DNA of 64,000 bases from Planctomycetota bacterium (GCA_016872835.1 VGYX01000004.1:62001-126000), one strand, 5' to 3'; counted from the first letter of the stretch, positions 18,276 to 26,257 are shown. Made by a program: numbers and translations. Notes: generated by a model from the sequence alone, not told the origin.

Positions 18276-18902
18276 TCAGGCCTTCCGGCTGCGGGCACTC
18301 TTGGTACCGGACTCGCCGTCAGACTTCTCGGCCTTGGCCTTGCCCTTGGCGGGCGCCTCGGCGGCCGGGGCCTCGCCCTCGGGAGCCTCGGCCGGGGTCT
18401 CCTCGGCCGAGGGCTCCTCGGTGCGGGCGTACAGCTCGAGCGTGCGGTCGGGGGCGACCTCGACACCGATGTCGGTGCGCAGTTCGCGATCGAACACGAT
18501 CGCGCAGCTGTAGCTGCCGATGCGGCGGATGGTCTGGCCAAGGCGCACGGCGCGCATGTCCACATGGAAGCCGTCGGCGACCAGCTGATCAGCGATGTCG
18601 CGGTGGGTGACGGCGCCGTAGAGCGCACCTTGGTCGTTCACGCTGCGCACCAGCTTGATGCTGACGCCCTCGAGGCGCGCGATCAGCGCGGCGCGATCGG
18701 TGCGGAGCTTCTCCATCTCTGCGGCGGCCTGCGCGCGGGCGCTCTTCAGCGCCTCGATCTTCTCGGCGGTGGGCGCCTCGGCAAGCGCGTGCGGCAACAG
18801 GTAGTTGCGCGCGTAGCCGGGCTTGACCTTGACCACATCACCGACGAGGCCGAGGTTCTCGACGGTCTTGTTCAGAAGCAGTTCAACCTTGCGTGCTGCC
18901 AT
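18276..18902 (-). CDS. rplI: 50S ribosomal protein L9 with acidic/Ala-Pro tail
   Basis: L9 binds domain V of 23S rRNA near the L1 stalk. The N-terminal domain and the GLVGDVVKVKPGYARNYLLP signature are intact, followed by the long helix and the C-terminal RNA-binding domain. At 208 residues it exceeds the usual 148-150 because of a roughly 55-residue tail rich in Ala, Glu, Pro and Lys. The start at 18902 (MAARKVELLL) is chosen because GGAAGGA lies about 9 nt upstream; an in-frame upstream ATG adds an unlikely leader. It is followed closely by the TSCPD gene. rpsR, often between ssb and rplI, is missing here. Confidence 0.95.
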   Translation of the reverse strand: MAARKVELLLNKTVENLGLVGDVVKVKPGYARNYLLPHALAEAPTAEKIEALKSARAQAAAEMEKLRTDRAALIARLEGVSIKLVRSVNDQGALYGAVTHRDIADQLVADGFHVDMRAVRLGQTIRRIGSYSCAIVFDRELRTDIGVEVAPDRTLELYARTEEPSAEETPAEAPEGEAPAAEAPAKGKAKAEKSDGESGTKSARSRKA

Positions 18903-19017
18903 GGCGCTGTCCTTCCCCATAGGGGAGTGAGGGCGGTCGCCTGCGCCCAACGGTTTGGGGCCGCCCGCACGGGCAGCCTCACGGCGACGAGCCGAGCATT
19001 ATGCACGGAAAGCGAAG

Positions 19018-19051
19018 CCGCCTCAAGGCCCTTGGTGGGGCCCTGAGGCGG
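19018..19051. terminator. Strong hairpin between ssb and rplI
   Basis: CCGCCTCA pairs with TGAGGCGG, then one mismatch, then GGCCC with GGGCC, around a short loop. The plus strand is followed by GTTTT; the minus strand, which carries ssb and rplI, has only a weak T-tract. It may attenuate or process the ssb-rplI transcript rather than fully terminate it. Confidence 0.5.
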
Positions 19052-19100
19052 GTTTTGGCGCTTGGATGCTCGGACCGGAAGATCCGGTCCGGCACTCGGA

Positions 19101-19532
19101 TCAGAAGGGGATGTCGGCTTCGGCGACTTCCTGGTGAGCCTGCTGGCTCGCCTGGTTGCCACGGTTGCCGGCGGCGCGCTCGCCACCGCCTCCGCCGCCC
19201 TTGGAGTCGATGAACTGGAAGTTCTCGACCACCACGCGCAGCTTCGATTGCTTCTTGCCTTCCTTGTCTTCCCACTGGTCGAGCTTGAGGCGACCCTCGA
19301 TGAAGACCGGACGGCCCTTCGAGAGGTACTCCTTCATGATCTCGCCCGTTCGTCCCCAGGCCTCACAGTCGACGAAGGTCACTTCCTCGCGCTCCTCGCC
19401 CGACTGGGTCTTGAACTTGCGGTTGCAGGCGATGCCGAAATTGGCGACCGACTGGTTTCCGTTGGGGGTCTGTCGCAACTCCACGTCGCGCGTGAGGTTG
19501 CCCATGAGCATCACCTTGTTGAAATTTGCCAT
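19101..19532 (-). CDS. ssb: Single-stranded DNA-binding protein
   Basis: SSB coats single-stranded DNA in replication, recombination and repair. The 143-residue protein has the OB-fold opening MANFNKVMLMGNLTRDVELR, then FVDCEAWGRTGE and the FIEGRLKLDQWEDKEGKKQ strand. A short Gly-rich linker follows, ending in the conserved acidic tip EADIPF that recruits partner proteins. It has a near-perfect Shine-Dalgarno (AAGGAGGT) about 9 nt before the ATG and a separate promoter-like TAGAAT at 19563-19568. It is therefore probably expressed independently of the upstream rpsF operon, from which a terminator divides it. Confidence 0.97.
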   Translation of the reverse strand: MANFNKVMLMGNLTRDVELRQTPNGNQSVANFGIACNRKFKTQSGEEREEVTFVDCEAWGRTGEIMKEYLSKGRPVFIEGRLKLDQWEDKEGKKQSKLRVVVENFQFIDSKGGGGGGERAAGNRGNQASQQAHQEVAEADIPF

Positions 19533-19562
19533 CTGAAACGCACCTCCTTGTTGCGTGCATGG

Positions 19563-19568
19563 ATTCTA
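19563..19568 (-). promoter_or_regulatory. -10-like TAGAAT of ssb
   Basis: TAGAAT on the minus strand lies 30 nt before the ssb ATG. It leaves a leader of about 24 nt that holds the AAGGAGGT ribosome-binding site. The -35 region is weak. Confidence 0.45.
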
Positions 19569-19622
19569 CGCAGATCCGCGGACACACTTCGGACACGGGC
19601 CTTTTCTCCGATGCATTTCCCC

Positions 19623-19658
19623 AAAAAAGACGCGACCCCGCCGGAGGGCGGGGCCGCG
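19623..19658 (-). terminator. Rho-independent terminator of the glmU-prs-rplY-pth-rpsF operon
   Basis: A stem of CGCG plus CCCCGCC with GGCGGGG plus CGCG (one mismatch, 4-nt loop; 19631-19658) lies 27 nt past the rpsF stop. On the minus strand it is followed by TTTTTT (19623-19628). A textbook intrinsic terminator. Confidence 0.88.
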
Positions 19659-19685
19659 TGGAGAACCTGTCGGTTCAGTCCCGCC

Positions 19686-20099
19686 TCAGGCCGGCTCGGC
19701 CTCGGGGGCTGGCTCTTCGGCGCCGCGCAGGCGCGCCTCGTCGGCGGTGCGCTGCATCGCCTCGGCGTTGCGCAGTTGCTCCTCGGTCAGATGATCCGCA
19801 CGGGTCACCATGCTGCGCAGGAGCTTCTCGCTGAGGTTGCAGTCGCGCTCGATCGCGGTCAGCTTGGTGCTGAGCACGCGGAAGAAGGCGAGCACGTACA
19901 AGCCGCGCTTGTTGCCCTTGATGTCGTAGGCGAGACGGCGCTCGTCCCACTTGGCGATCGAGAGGATCTCGGCTCCGCTGCGTCCGAGGATCTCCTTCAC
20001 GTGATCGACGGCGCCCTGCAGGTCGGCGGTGGCCGACTGCGGGAAGAGGAACATGCCCTCGTAGGGGCGGGTGCGCTCGGCAGTGATCGTTGCGTCCAT
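19686..20099 (-). CDS. rpsF: 30S ribosomal protein S6
   Basis: S6 binds 16S rRNA together with S18 in the platform. The 137-residue protein shows YEGMFLFPQSA, the AKWDERRLAYDIKGNKRGLYV stretch and the helix with LSEKLLRSMVTR. It ends in a short Glu/Pro/Ala tail (GAEEPAPEAEPA). AAAGGA upstream of the ATG is the ribosome-binding site. It is the last gene of an operon beginning near tRNA-Gln. Unlike the common rpsF-ssb-rpsR-rplI order, a terminator follows directly and rpsR is absent. Confidence 0.95.
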   Translation of the reverse strand: MDATITAERTRPYEGMFLFPQSATADLQGAVDHVKEILGRSGAEILSIAKWDERRLAYDIKGNKRGLYVLAFFRVLSTKLTAIERDCNLSEKLLRSMVTRADHLTEEQLRNAEAMQRTADEARLRGAEEPAPEAEPA

Positions 20100-20172
20100 G
20101 GTCAGTGTCCTTTCTGGTGATGATTCAAGAAACGGGTGTGTCGTGCGTGGAGGCGGGGGATTCGGTTCCCGC

Positions 20173-20772
20173 TCACGCCTCCTTGCCGGGGGCTCCGACC
20201 CCGCGGCGGTTGAAACGGTTCATGGCGACCTCCAGGCCTTCGGTGGCCCAGCAGGCTGCGGCTTCGGCGGCCTCGTCGAGTCCCGGATCCAGGCGCTCGC
20301 GCTGCTCGGGGGTGAACACCCCCAGCACGTAGCGCTCGGTCGGGACGCGTCCCGGTGGATCAACACCCACGCGCAGACGGGCCCACTGGTCGGAGCCAAG
20401 CCTGCGTGTGATGTCGGCCAGCCCGTTGTGACCGCCGTCGCCGCCCTGGCCCCGAAGGCGCATCGCGCCACAGGGCAGGGAGAAGTCGTCGGTCACCACC
20501 AGCAGGTCGGTCACGGCGTCGAGCTTGTGGAAGCGCACGGCCTCCAGCACGCTCGCGCCGGACAGATTCATGAAGGTGGTCGGCTTCAGCAGCAGCACAC
20601 GCTCGTCGCCGATGCGCGCCTCCACAAGGAGGCCCGCGAAACGCGACTTGGCCGCGCCGCCCGGGGGATCCCCGCAGCGGCGCGCCAGCCGATCCAGCAC
20701 CTCGAAGCCCGCGTTGTGGCGCGTGCCCTGGTGCTCGATGCCTGGATTGCCGAGGCCGACGACGAGTCGCAT
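20173..20772 (-). CDS. pth: Peptidyl-tRNA hydrolase
   Basis: Pth releases tRNA from prematurely dropped peptidyl-tRNA. The 199-residue protein has LVVGLGNPG at the N-terminus, the catalytic His in GTRHNAGF, KPTTFMNLSG, the VVTDDFSLPCG segment with the conserved Asp, and GGHNGL. It sits 33 nt after rplY, the common rplY-pth pairing. The C-terminal tail is a little longer than in E. coli. Confidence 0.95.
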   Translation of the reverse strand: MRLVVGLGNPGIEHQGTRHNAGFEVLDRLARRCGDPPGGAAKSRFAGLLVEARIGDERVLLLKPTTFMNLSGASVLEAVRFHKLDAVTDLLVVTDDFSLPCGAMRLRGQGGDGGHNGLADITRRLGSDQWARLRVGVDPPGRVPTERYVLGVFTPEQRERLDPGLDEAAEAAACWATEGLEVAMNRFNRRGVGAPGKEA

Positions 20773-20805
20773 GACGTGATTCCGGGAAGGACCGATCGAG
20801 TCCGA

Positions 20806-21507
20806 TCAGCCCTTCTTGGCCTCCTTCGCGGGGGCGGCAGCCTTGGCGCCGGCGGCCGGTGCTGCGCCCGCCTCGCCTTCCTTGTCCTTCTTCGCGGTGA
20901 GCACTTCGGGCTCGGCGCCTGCCGTCGGGGCAGCGGCCTCGCCTTCGGCCTCCTCGGCGATCGTGACGACGCGGCTCAGCGCGGCGTGCGGATCGGTGAC
21001 GGCCTTCAGGCCATCGGCCAGCTTGAACTCGCCCACGGTGTACACGTCGGCGGTGATGCCGCCGAGGTCCACGCGGATCTCCTCGGGAATGTCGCGCACC
21101 TTGCACTCGATCTCGAGTTCGGTGACGTCGTGCGTCAGCACGGCGCCAGGCTTCTTGGCGCTCTCGGGTGTGCCGACGAACTGCAGACGGACCTTCACGG
21201 TCACGACTTCGTCAAGATCGACGCGGGCGAGATCGACGTGGATCACGTTGTCGCCCAGCCAGCCGAACTGCAGGTCCTTCACCAGGCAGGTCTCGGTCGA
21301 GCCGCCCTCCATCGCCAGCTTGACCACGTGGGCGCCGGTCTTCAGCGAGGTGACGGTCTCCTTCTCGTCCAGCGTGATCGACATCGGCGCGGTGCCGTGG
21401 CCGTAGAGCACGGCGGGCAGCTTGCCCGAGGTGCGAAGGCGCTTCGCGTAGCGCGAGCCGAGGCGCTCACGTGGCGCAGCCTTGAGAGTGGGGGTGTTCT
21501 TGGACAT
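20806..21507 (-). CDS. rplY: 50S ribosomal protein L25 (Ctc type)
   Basis: L25 binds 5S rRNA. This is the two-domain TL5/Ctc form: an N-terminal L25 barrel with GSRYAKRLRTSGKLPAVLYG, and a C-terminal beta domain with HDVTELEIECKVRDIPEEI. A low-complexity tail of about 50 residues rich in Ala, Glu, Lys and Gly makes 233 residues. AAGGAGA about 9 nt before the ATG is a strong ribosome-binding site. It lies between prs and pth, a widespread order. Confidence 0.95.
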   Translation of the reverse strand: MSKNTPTLKAAPRERLGSRYAKRLRTSGKLPAVLYGHGTAPMSITLDEKETVTSLKTGAHVVKLAMEGGSTETCLVKDLQFGWLGDNVIHVDLARVDLDEVVTVKVRLQFVGTPESAKKPGAVLTHDVTELEIECKVRDIPEEIRVDLGGITADVYTVGEFKLADGLKAVTDPHAALSRVVTIAEEAEGEAAAPTAGAEPEVLTAKKDKEGEAGAAPAAGAKAAAPAKEAKKG

Positions 21508-21549
21508 GGTGCGTTCTCCTTGTGTGAAACGGGGTGAAAGAGTCGGGTG

Positions 21550-22533
21550 TCAGCGGCGGGGGCCCATGCCCTCGCGGAAGAGCGCGCTGACGCTGAGATC
21601 GTGGTGAATGCGATGCACGGCCTCGCCCAGCATGCGGGCGACGCTGAGCACGGCGAGCTTGCCCTGGAGCGGTTCCAGGCGGCCGTCGGCTGGAATCGTG
21701 TCGGTGACCACGATGCCGGTGATGTCGGGGCTCGCCAGCCGCTCGATCGCCAGACCCGCGAACACGGCGTGCGTGCAGGCGGCGTAGACGGCGGTCGCGC
21801 CACGTTCGCGTGCCACGCGGGCGGCCTCGAGCACGGTGCCGCCGGTGGTGATCATGTCGTCGAACATCAGGACGGTCTTGCCCTTCACGTCGCCGATCAC
21901 GTTGCGGGCCTTCACGTCGGTGGCGCCGCTGCGACGCTTCTCGATGATGGCGAGATCGAGGCCGAGCTGGTCGGCGAACATGTTCGCGGTCTTCGCGTTG
22001 CCCACGTCGGGACTCAGCACGGCGGTCGGCCCGAACGATGGCAGCACGCGGCGGAAGTGCTCCATGAGCACGGGGCCCGCGGTCAGGTGGTCCACCGGCA
22101 GGTCGAAGAATCCCTGGATCTGCGCGGCATGCAGGTCCATGCAGAGCACGCGGTGCGCGCCCGCGGCAGTGATCAGGTTCGCGACCAGCTTCGCGGTGAT
22201 CGGCGTGCGGCCCTCGTCCTTGCGGTCCTGTCGCGCGTAGCCGAAGTAGGGCATCACGGCGGTGATGCGCTTCGCGCTGGCGCGACGCAGGCAGTCGATG
22301 AACACCAGCAGCTCGACCAGACTGTCGTTCACCGGCGCACAGGTGCTGAGCACCACATAGCAGTCGCGGCCGCGCACGTCCTCGTCAAGCTTCACCAGCA
22401 GCTCGCCGTCGGGGAAGACCTTGGTCTCGGCCTGTCCCAGCGTCAGATCGAGATGCTGGCACATCGCTGAGGCGAGCATGCGGCCGGTGGTGCCGGCGAA
22501 GATCTTCAGGTGGTCTTGGTCGGTGGCGCTCAT
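21550..22533 (-). CDS. prs: Ribose-phosphate pyrophosphokinase
   Basis: Prs makes PRPP from ribose 5-phosphate and ATP for purine, pyrimidine, His, Trp and NAD synthesis. The 327-residue protein shows FPDGELLVKLDEDVRGRD, the MPYFGYARQDRKDEGRTPI signature with the catalytic flexible loop, VLSPDVGNAKTA, and the PRPP motif VLMFDDMITTGGT. The ATG overlaps the glmU-like stop (ATGA), so the two are coupled. Confidence 0.96.
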   Translation of the reverse strand: MSATDQDHLKIFAGTTGRMLASAMCQHLDLTLGQAETKVFPDGELLVKLDEDVRGRDCYVVLSTCAPVNDSLVELLVFIDCLRRASAKRITAVMPYFGYARQDRKDEGRTPITAKLVANLITAAGAHRVLCMDLHAAQIQGFFDLPVDHLTAGPVLMEHFRRVLPSFGPTAVLSPDVGNAKTANMFADQLGLDLAIIEKRRSGATDVKARNVIGDVKGKTVLMFDDMITTGGTVLEAARVARERGATAVYAACTHAVFAGLAIERLASPDITGIVVTDTIPADGRLEPLQGKLAVLSVARMLGEAVHRIHHDLSVSALFREGMGPRR

Positions 22534-23327
22534 GCGTGGCTCCGTGCAGGGGCTTGGGATCCGAGGCGGCGACGCAGGATCGCGTCGACCGCGGCGAGCT
22601 GCTCGGGCGTGTTCACGCTGAGCACGTCCTCGGGCGGAACCGCGTCCACCACTTCCACGCGCTTACCGTCCTTCAGCAGCAGCTCGAAGACATCCGTGAT
22701 GTAGTACTCGCCGCTGGCGTTCTGGTTGGTCACGCGGGTCAGCGCGTTGAACAGGTCGGCCGTGCGGAAGAGGTAGTAGCTGGGGTTGATCTCGCGGATC
22801 GCGCGCTGCGTCTCGGTCGCGTCCTTCTGTTCCACGATGCGACGGAAGCGGCCCTGCGCGTCGCGCTCGATGCGGCCGTAGCCGGTTGGGTCGGTCACCA
22901 CGCTCGTGGCGAGGCTTGCCGCCGCGCCCGCCAACAGGTGCCGCTGCAGCAGCGCGCGCAGCGTGTCGGCGCGGATCAGGGGGCCGTCGCCGCAGAGCAC
23001 GAAGCAGTGCTCGCCGAGCAGTCCCTGCGCGAAGAGCGGCCGCGCCTGGTCGACCGCGTGGCCGGTGCCGAGCTGCGGACTCTGCGTGACGAAGTGGCAA
23101 CGAGGCACGCCGTGCTGGAACGCACCGGTGACGAGCTCCGCCATGTGACCTACGACCAGCACCACTTCCTTCGCACCGGCCTCGCGGCTCGCCTTCACGA
23201 CCCACTTCACCATGGGTTCGCCGGCTGCGGGATGCATGACCTTCGGCAGATCGCTCTTCATGCGCGTGCCCTTGCCGGCGGCAAGCACGATCGAGGAGAG
23301 CGGAGGATGTTGGGCGGTGTTGGTCAT
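22530..23327 (-). CDS. glmU: GlmU-like N-acetylglucosamine-1-phosphate uridylyltransferase domain only
   Basis: The 265-residue protein corresponds to the N-terminal nucleotidyltransferase half of GlmU, which makes UDP-GlcNAc. It shows IVLAAGKGTRMKSDLPKVMH, QLGTGHAVDQA, VLCGDGPLI, TGYGRIERD, VEQKDAT, and EINPSYYLF followed by EYYITDV. The C-terminal left-handed beta-helix acetyltransferase of bifunctional GlmU is absent, so acetylation of glucosamine-1-phosphate would need another enzyme. The start at 23327 lies directly after a small GGGGCG/CGCCCC hairpin and 34 nt downstream of tRNA-Gln. It is coupled to prs. Confidence 0.88.
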   Translation of the reverse strand: MTNTAQHPPLSSIVLAAGKGTRMKSDLPKVMHPAAGEPMVKWVVKASREAGAKEVVLVVGHMAELVTGAFQHGVPRCHFVTQSPQLGTGHAVDQARPLFAQGLLGEHCFVLCGDGPLIRADTLRALLQRHLLAGAAASLATSVVTDPTGYGRIERDAQGRFRRIVEQKDATETQRAIREINPSYYLFRTADLFNALTRVTNQNASGEYYITDVFELLLKDGKRVEVVDAVPPEDVLSVNTPEQLAAVDAILRRRLGSQAPARSHA

Positions 23328-23361
23328 GGGGCGTTGGCAGCGCCCCGCGCGAGTGACTGAA

Positions 23362-23432
23362 CTGGCCCGCCTTGATTCGAACAAGGACTAAGAGGACCAA
23401 AACCTCCTGTGCTACCGTTACACCACGGGCCA
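23362..23432 (-). tRNA. tRNA-Gln (anticodon UUG)
   Basis: A 71-nt cloverleaf on the minus strand. The acceptor stem TGGCCCG/CGGGCCA has discriminator G. The D-arm contains GTGTAACGGTAGCAC. The anticodon stem GGAGG/CCTCT has loop TTTTGGT (anticodon TTG at positions 34-36), and the T-arm is CCTTG-TTCGAAT-CAAGG. CCA is not encoded. It lies 34 nt upstream of the glmU-like gene and may be the first element of that operon. Confidence 0.95.
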
Positions 23433-23701
23433 GACGGAGGTGATCCTAGCCGCGGTTTCGCGGCAGGCCTTCGCGCGGGTTGTCAATCTTCGTTGCGGGG
23501 CGCTTCTCCAGGGGGTGCGACCAAGACCTGACTTCCGGCGAGGTCTGCCGGTTTCGCGGTCGAGGGACCATCCCTGCGCCGCGGCTGTCTTCGAGGCCGG
23601 AGCACCCGTCAGCCGCGACGGCGTGCCCCGTGCGGAGCCGACCTCCCGCGGGAGGGCGTCACCGACGGCCCGAGGCGGAAGAGACTACCGGAACCTGGGT
23701 C
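23433..23701. other. Intergenic region between tRNA-Gln and aat, no gene recognised
   Basis: About 270 bp lie between two divergent units. I see a perfect 14-nt palindrome CCTCCCGCGGGAGG (23642-23655) and a small hairpin AGGGA-CCA-TCCCT near 23564-23576. The aat frame is open through much of it but encodes an Arg/Pro-rich stretch unlike Aat. I tested by eye for tmRNA, RNase P RNA and SRP RNA motifs and found none. Confidence 0.4.
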
Positions 23702-24367
23702 TTGGTTCAACCGACTCCTGAAAAACGGGCAGAATGGGCCTTGGAAGTGGCCCGCAACCCGCCATCCGTCGACTTGTCGCCCGAGGCGCTGCTCGCGGCC
23801 TATGCCAATGGGGCCTTCCCGATGGCGGAGCCCGGCAGCGGCCGCATTCACCTGTACACCTGCGATCCGCGTTGCGTGTTCGATCTGGAGCGGTTCGCGC
23901 TGCCCAAGGCGACGGTCCGCGCGCTGCGGCGAAGCGATCTGGTGATCCGCTGCGACACCGCCTTCGAGCGGGTCATGCGTTCGTGCGCGGCACCACGACG
24001 CCAGGAGGATCACACGTGGATCAGCGAGGCGATGGTGCACGCCTATTGCGCGCTGCACGGGCTTGGCCACGCGCACAGCGTGGAAGCGTGGCGTGGCGGG
24101 GAACTGGTCGGTGGTCTCTACGGCGTCTCGCTCGGTGGCGCGTTCTTCGGGGAGAGCATGTTCGTGCGTCCCGACGCGGGTGGCACCAATGCAAGCAAGG
24201 CATGTCTCGCGTGGCTGGTGGGTCGCATGCGTGAGCGAGGGTTCAGGCTGCTCGACAGCCAGTTTGCGAACGACCATGTGCTGTCCCTCGGTGCCGAGGA
24301 GATCGCGGCCGCGGACTACATGCGGCAGCTGCGCGAGGCGCTCGCTCTCGACGTCTCGCTGGCGTGA
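23702..24367 (+). CDS. aat: Leucyl/phenylalanyl-tRNA--protein transferase
   Basis: Aat attaches Leu or Phe to N-terminal Arg or Lys of proteins, marking them for ClpAP through the bacterial N-degron pathway. Clear matches are LLAAYANGAFPMAEPG, DHTWISEAMVHAYCALHGLGHAHSVEAW in two adjoining motifs, ELVGGLYGVSLGGAFFGESMF, ASKACLAWL and LDSQFANDHVLSLGAEEI. The start is uncertain: TTG at 23702 (221 residues) is taken because residues from there look coding. GTG at 23747 is the alternative, and there is no clear ribosome-binding site. It is convergent with rluD, with a 1-nt gap. Confidence 0.88.
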   Translation: MVQPTPEKRAEWALEVARNPPSVDLSPEALLAAYANGAFPMAEPGSGRIHLYTCDPRCVFDLERFALPKATVRALRRSDLVIRCDTAFERVMRSCAAPRRQEDHTWISEAMVHAYCALHGLGHAHSVEAWRGGELVGGLYGVSLGGAFFGESMFVRPDAGGTNASKACLAWLVGRMRERGFRLLDSQFANDHVLSLGAEEIAAADYMRQLREALALDVSLA

Positions 24368-24368
24368 C

Positions 24369-25463
24369 TCAGCGCGGGATGCCGAGCGCGGCAAGATCCA
24401 GCGTGCTGCCCGGCGCATCGACCGCTTGGAAGCCTCTCGCGCGCAGCGCCTGAACCAGTTCCCGCAGGTCCGCCGGTAGCGGTGCGGTGAAGGTCATCGG
24501 GCGCGGCGTGATCGGATGCTCGAAGGAGAGCAGCGAGGCGTGCAGTGCCTGACGCTCGATCACGAGGCGATCGGGATCGCCGGGAAGACCAAGGTCGCGT
24601 GCGGCCAGATGCTTGCCGTCGTAGAGGTCGTCGCCCGCGAGCGGCCAGCCGAGATGGCTCATGTGCACGCGGATCTGGTGCGTGCGGCCCGTGAGCAACT
24701 CAAGTTCCACCAGCGCGAAGCCCTCGTAGCGCTCACGCACGCGGAAGATCGTCTGGCTTGGCTTGCCGGTCTCGTCCCAACGCACCGCGTACATCTCGCG
24801 GATCGTGGCGTGCTTGCCGAGGGGCAGGTCGATGCGGTCGGTGTCAGGCTCGGGACGCCCATGCACCACGGCCAGGTAGCGCTTTCCGGTGGTGCGCTTC
24901 TCGAACTGCTTCGCCAGGCGCCAGTGCGCGGTGTCGCCCTTGGCGGCCACCATCACGCCGGTGGTCCACTTGTCGAGACGGTGCACCACGCCGGGGCGCG
25001 CGAACTCCTTGCCCACCGTGCTCAGCGAGCCGCCGGTCACGTGCTGGAAGCGCCATGCGAGCGCATTCACCAGCGTGCCGCGCTTGTGGCTGCGCGCGGG
25101 ATGCACGATGAGCCCAGCCTGCTTGTTCACCACGATCAGGTCGTCGTCCTCGAAGAGCACGTCGAGCGGGATGTCGTCGGCTGGAATGTGCTCGCTGGGT
25201 GGCGGCGGCAGCAGCGCGATCACGTGGTCGCCCTTGCGCAGGCGCGTGCTGGCCTTGGCCACGCGGCCGTTCACCGTGACGGCGTTCTCCTCGATCAGGC
25301 GCTGGATCTGGGTCCGGCTGAGGGTTGGCGCGCGATCGACCAGATAGCGGTCGAGTCGCTTGTCGAGATCATGCTGAAGCTCGAACTCCAGACGCAGCGG
25401 CGCCTCGTCCTCACCATCCGAGGCCTCCGCGTCGAGGATCGGTTCCTCGGACGATTCGGTCAC
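24369..25463 (-). CDS. rluD: RluD-type 23S rRNA pseudouridine synthase
   Basis: RluA-family enzymes isomerise uridines in 23S rRNA. The 364-residue protein has an N-terminal S4 RNA-binding domain (RLDRYLVDRAPTLSRTQIQRL) and the catalytic motif HRLDKWTTG with the active Asp. The substrate region is LLTGRTHQIRVHMSHLGWPLAGD. The RluD subtype follows from the S4 domain and length; the target site is inferred. The N-terminus has an acidic extension of about 25 residues. The start codon overlaps the stop of the upstream TPR gene (GTGA). Confidence 0.9.
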   Translation of the reverse strand: MTESSEEPILDAEASDGEDEAPLRLEFELQHDLDKRLDRYLVDRAPTLSRTQIQRLIEENAVTVNGRVAKASTRLRKGDHVIALLPPPPSEHIPADDIPLDVLFEDDDLIVVNKQAGLIVHPARSHKRGTLVNALAWRFQHVTGGSLSTVGKEFARPGVVHRLDKWTTGVMVAAKGDTAHWRLAKQFEKRTTGKRYLAVVHGRPEPDTDRIDLPLGKHATIREMYAVRWDETGKPSQTIFRVRERYEGFALVELELLTGRTHQIRVHMSHLGWPLAGDDLYDGKHLAARDLGLPGDPDRLVIERQALHASLLSFEHPITPRPMTFTAPLPADLRELVQALRARGFQAVDAPGSTLDLAALGIPR

Positions 25464-26248
25464 TTGGGCTGCGCGGGCGCCTCGGGCGCCGGCGTGGCGG
25501 GAGCCTGTCCGGTGAGCGCGTCGATCTCGCTTGCCGTGACTTCGCCCGTCGGGACCTGCATCAGATCGGTAGGAGTGGGCGCGATCGGCACGATCGCCTT
25601 CGGTCGCGAAGGCAGCGGGGGACGATTCGTGAGCGAAGCCAGCGTGGCGATGCGCTCGTCGGCGGCGGACGCGACGGCTGGATAGAAGGTCTTGGCGGCG
25701 GCCTGCGCCGACTTCAAGTGCGACTCCGCGGTCTTCGCGTCGCCCTTGCTTTCGGCGACAGCGGCGCGGCCGAACCAGGCGCTCGCGATCACCAGTGTCT
25801 CGGGCGCGGGGTGCGCGTCGAGTCGCTCGGCGACCGCGGCGTAGAGTCGATCGGACTCGTCCAGATACTGCGCACGCAACTCCGGGGTCATCGCCACGTC
25901 TGGCGCGCCGGCGTCACGGTCGAATCGCTTGCCGCTTCGCACGGACTCCATGTAGCGGTCGGCGGCTTCCAGCATGGCCAGCGCGGAGATCGCGTCGACC
26001 GCCTGATGGCGATCCGCGATGTCCAGCAGCGCCTGCGGCGACGAGGCCTCGGCCAACTCGCTCCATGCGGTGTCGCGCGCGGCCTTCTGGCGCTGGTCGA
26101 ACCAGTTCCAGCCCAGCACCGCGCACAGGCCCAGCAGGATCGCCAGCAGCCAGTTCGGCCCCTTCTCCTTCAGCCAGAAGAGGAAGTCGCTGTTCAGGCG
26201 GCTCTCGGTGAGCGTGCCTTGCTGGATGTCCTTCAGGCGCTTGTCCAT
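25460..26248 (-). CDS. YfgM-like membrane-anchored TPR protein
   Basis: The 262-residue protein has a cytoplasmic N-terminus (MDKRLKDIQQGTL), one membrane segment (NWLLAILLGLCAVLGWNWF at about 33-51) and a periplasmic helical-repeat region. This is the layout of YfgM/TPR-like proteins that act beside envelope chaperones. A Pro/Ala-rich tail ends the protein. The ATG at 26248 is chosen over upstream starts because TACACT (26258-26263) ends 9 nt before it. It is coupled to rluD. The role is uncertain. Confidence 0.7.
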   Translation of the reverse strand: MDKRLKDIQQGTLTESRLNSDFLFWLKEKGPNWLLAILLGLCAVLGWNWFDQRQKAARDTAWSELAEASSPQALLDIADRHQAVDAISALAMLEAADRYMESVRSGKRFDRDAGAPDVAMTPELRAQYLDESDRLYAAVAERLDAHPAPETLVIASAWFGRAAVAESKGDAKTAESHLKSAQAAAKTFYPAVASAADERIATLASLTNRPPLPSRPKAIVPIAPTPTDLMQVPTGEVTASEIDALTGQAPATPAPEAPAQPK

Positions 26249-26257
26249 GGGGGGACC

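Noticed and set aside
23433-23701. Possible tmRNA, RNase P RNA or SRP RNA between tRNA-Gln and aat.
   Set aside because: None of the conserved core motifs of these RNAs could be found by eye on either strand.
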